This document shows, piece by piece, positions 60,418-64,000 of a stretch of 64,000 bases of DNA. The notes below the pieces were generated by a model. It saw nothing but the letters and a program-made list of their open reading frames with translations, was not told the origin of the DNA and made no database searches. Position 1 is the first letter of the stretch. Each line of letters begins with the position of its first letter. Position numbers and translations under genes: made by a program. The DNA comes from Cacajao melanocephalus (taxonomy: Eukaryota > Chordata > Mammalia > Primates > Pitheciidae), in the NCBI GenBank assembly GCA_963573385.1, contig CAUYLG010048160.1:1-64000 (forward strand), written 5' to 3'.

Positions 60418-60990
60418 AAACAAGGTCTTGCTCTGCTACCTAGGCTGGAGTGTGGTGGTGTGATCATAGCTCACTGTAACCTTGAACTCCTAGGCTCAAG
60501 GGGTCTTCTTTCTCAGCATCTCAGGTAGCTGGGACTTCAAGCGTGCACTGCCCACACTTGGCTAATTTTTACATGTTAAAAAAATATTTGTAGAGATGGG
60601 GTCTTGCTGTGTTGCCCAAACTGATCTTGTACTCCTGGCCTTAAATGATCCTCCTACCTTGGCCTCTCAAAGTGCTGAGATTACAGGCATGAGCCACTGC
60701 ACCAGCTTTAGTTTTTGTTTGTTTTGTTTTTTGAGACAGTCTTGCTCTGTTGCCCAGGCTGGAGTGCAGTGGCATGTTGTTGGCTCACAGCAACCTCCAC
60801 CTCCCAGGATCAAGCAATTCTGCTTCAGCCTCCCAAGTAGCTGGGATTAGAAGTGTGCGCCACCACACCGGATAGTTTTTGTAGAGATGGGGTTTCACCA
60901 TGTTGGCCAGGCTGGTCTGACCTCAGGTGATCTGCCAGTCTTGACCTCCCAAAGTGTTAGGATTACAGGTGTGAGCCACCATACCCAGCC
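60418..60990 (-). repeat. Two adjacent minus-strand Alus
   Basis: Copies at 60418-60706 (AluJ-like) and 60712-60990; the second has a deletion before CTGACCTCAGG. Confidence 0.93.
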
Positions 60991-61215
60991 TAGTTGTTAT
61001 TTTTAAGGCACAAAAATAGTTGTTTTCCTAAATATTGTGGCTAATTTTAATTAAAAACAGAATGAAGGAATGAACATGCACTGGAAATACTAAAGTCACT
61101 ATGTAAAGTTATTGCTTGGTGTCTAAAAATCTATAAAAATGTGAAATTTATAATTCTTCATCAAAAATTTCCTATTTAGACAGTCTTGATAGGGGCAGGG
61201 TTAAGAGAGGAGGTG

Positions 61216-61306
61216 TCTGTGTTGAATAGACTGGACTTAACTGGTCTCAAGTGATTATCCTGCCTTAGCCTACTTGGTGGCTGGGATTACAGGCACCCAG
61301 CCAGAT
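61216..61306 (-). repeat. Short Alu fragment
   Basis: CTGGTCTCAAGTGATTATCCTG to TACAGGCACCCAGCC, without either end. Confidence 0.75.
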
Positions 61307-61401
61307 ACAGTGTTAGTGGGATAGACCCCTGCTGCTATACCTCATTCTAACCATCTCCATCACAAAGAATTAAATTGAACATTAATCATATTTAACTAAG
61401 A

Positions 61402-61659
61402 TGGATCTCAGCTCACTGCAACCTCCATCTCCTGAGTTCTAGCAATTCTCCTGCCTCAGCCTCCTGAGTAGCTGGGACTATAGGCTCACACCAGCACGCC
61501 CAGCTAATTTTTTTTTTTTTTTAATTTTTTTCTGTATTTTTAGTAGAGACGGGGTTTCACCATGTTGGTAAGGATAGTCTCGATCTTTTGACCTTGTGAT
61601 CCGCCCACCTCAACCTCCCAAAGTGCTGGGATTACAGGCGTGAGCCACCATGCTTGGCC
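61402..61659 (-). repeat. Alu lacking its 3' end and A-tail
   Basis: Begins at GATCTCAGCTCACTGCAACC, almost the same point as the truncated copy at 18752, and ends CATGCTTGGCC. No T-tract at the left. Target duplications not evident. Confidence 0.9.
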
Positions 61660-63795
<2,136 letters not shown>

Positions 63796-63891
63796 TCTGT
63801 TCTTGTATACATGTTTTCTTTCACTCTATTCATTTTGTGCCCAGCTGTTCTCCTGTAACCTCATAACATTTTTAATGAAGATGATGGAATG
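63796..63891 (+). other. Candidate alternative exon (96 nt)
   Basis: The tract CTTTTTCTTTCATAG ends at 63795 and a strong donor ATG|GTAAGT follows 63891. The 96-nt interval is open in one phase only, the phase that would follow the cryptic donor at 58072 in N4BP2L2 exon 6 (AG + T gives Ser). The encoded stretch is hydrophobic and Cys/Phe/Leu-rich. I do not recall the human long-isoform exon well enough to identify it, so this is a splice-signal prediction only. Confidence 0.3.
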
Positions 63892-64000
63892 GTAAGTGAC
63901 TCGCAAAGCTGGACATAATCTCTTTTTCCCTCCTTTATTCTACTGAACTCATTGTTCCTTCTGAGCCTTACTTAACCAAGTTAAGCTTATAGACCACAGC

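Overview
This window is genomic DNA from a catarrhine primate, most likely an Old World monkey or ape and possibly not human. More than 50 Alu copies are present, from old AluJ-like to AluY-like, together with L1, MaLR/THE1 LTRs, L2, MIR, MADE1 and 7SL retropseudogenes. Two AluY-like copies share a 7-nt insertion near their 3' end that looks like a subfamily mark. No bacterial, phage or plasmid feature is present; almost all short ORFs are translations of Alu or L1.

The only protein-coding gene I recognise is N4BP2L2 (NEDD4-binding-protein-2-like 2, also called PFAAP5), on the + strand. Its CpG-rich promoter lies at about 37.88-38.06 kb, with two ZNF143-type motifs and a YY1 motif. A non-coding exon 1 ends at a perfect donor (38203/38204). 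Five coding exons follow: 40102-41357, 48541-48665, 53917-54005, 54693-54769 and 57926-58127. The phases join cleanly into a 582-residue protein: a long low-complexity N-terminal half, then a P-loop kinase-like domain (Walker A GLPGSGKTT at residues 408-416) split over all five exons. From memory the human protein is 583 residues, one codon longer near the N terminus; this is unverified.

Layout: 1-37.8 kb is intergenic and is a mosaic of nested retroelements. It includes an L1 carrying four later insertions (15.7-19.1 kb), a 7SL pseudogene and an Alu both inserted in the A-rich linker of an older Alu (5.67-6.58 kb), a second 7SL pseudogene (33.58-33.90 kb), several MaLR LTRs, an LTR8-like LTR and antisense ERV1-like LTRs. 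One antisense LTR, at about 36.19-36.84 kb, sits about 1.1 kb upstream of the gene promoter. 37.88-58.3 kb is the gene. Intron 2 (7.2 kb) holds a MADE1 hairpin of the kind that gives rise to mir-548 genes and a Tigger-type MITE. 58.3-64 kb is 3' flank, or intron of longer isoforms; it ends with a candidate 96-nt exon at 63796-63891 whose only open phase matches a cryptic donor inside the last coding exon.

I found no new enzymatic or defence system. The best leads are regulatory and structural: the paired ZNF143 promoter module, an intron-2 donor that itself supplies an in-frame stop right after the P-loop, the candidate alternative C-terminal exon, the inverted 215-bp LTR arms at 21.6/23.2 kb, and Alus that lack their 3' ends.
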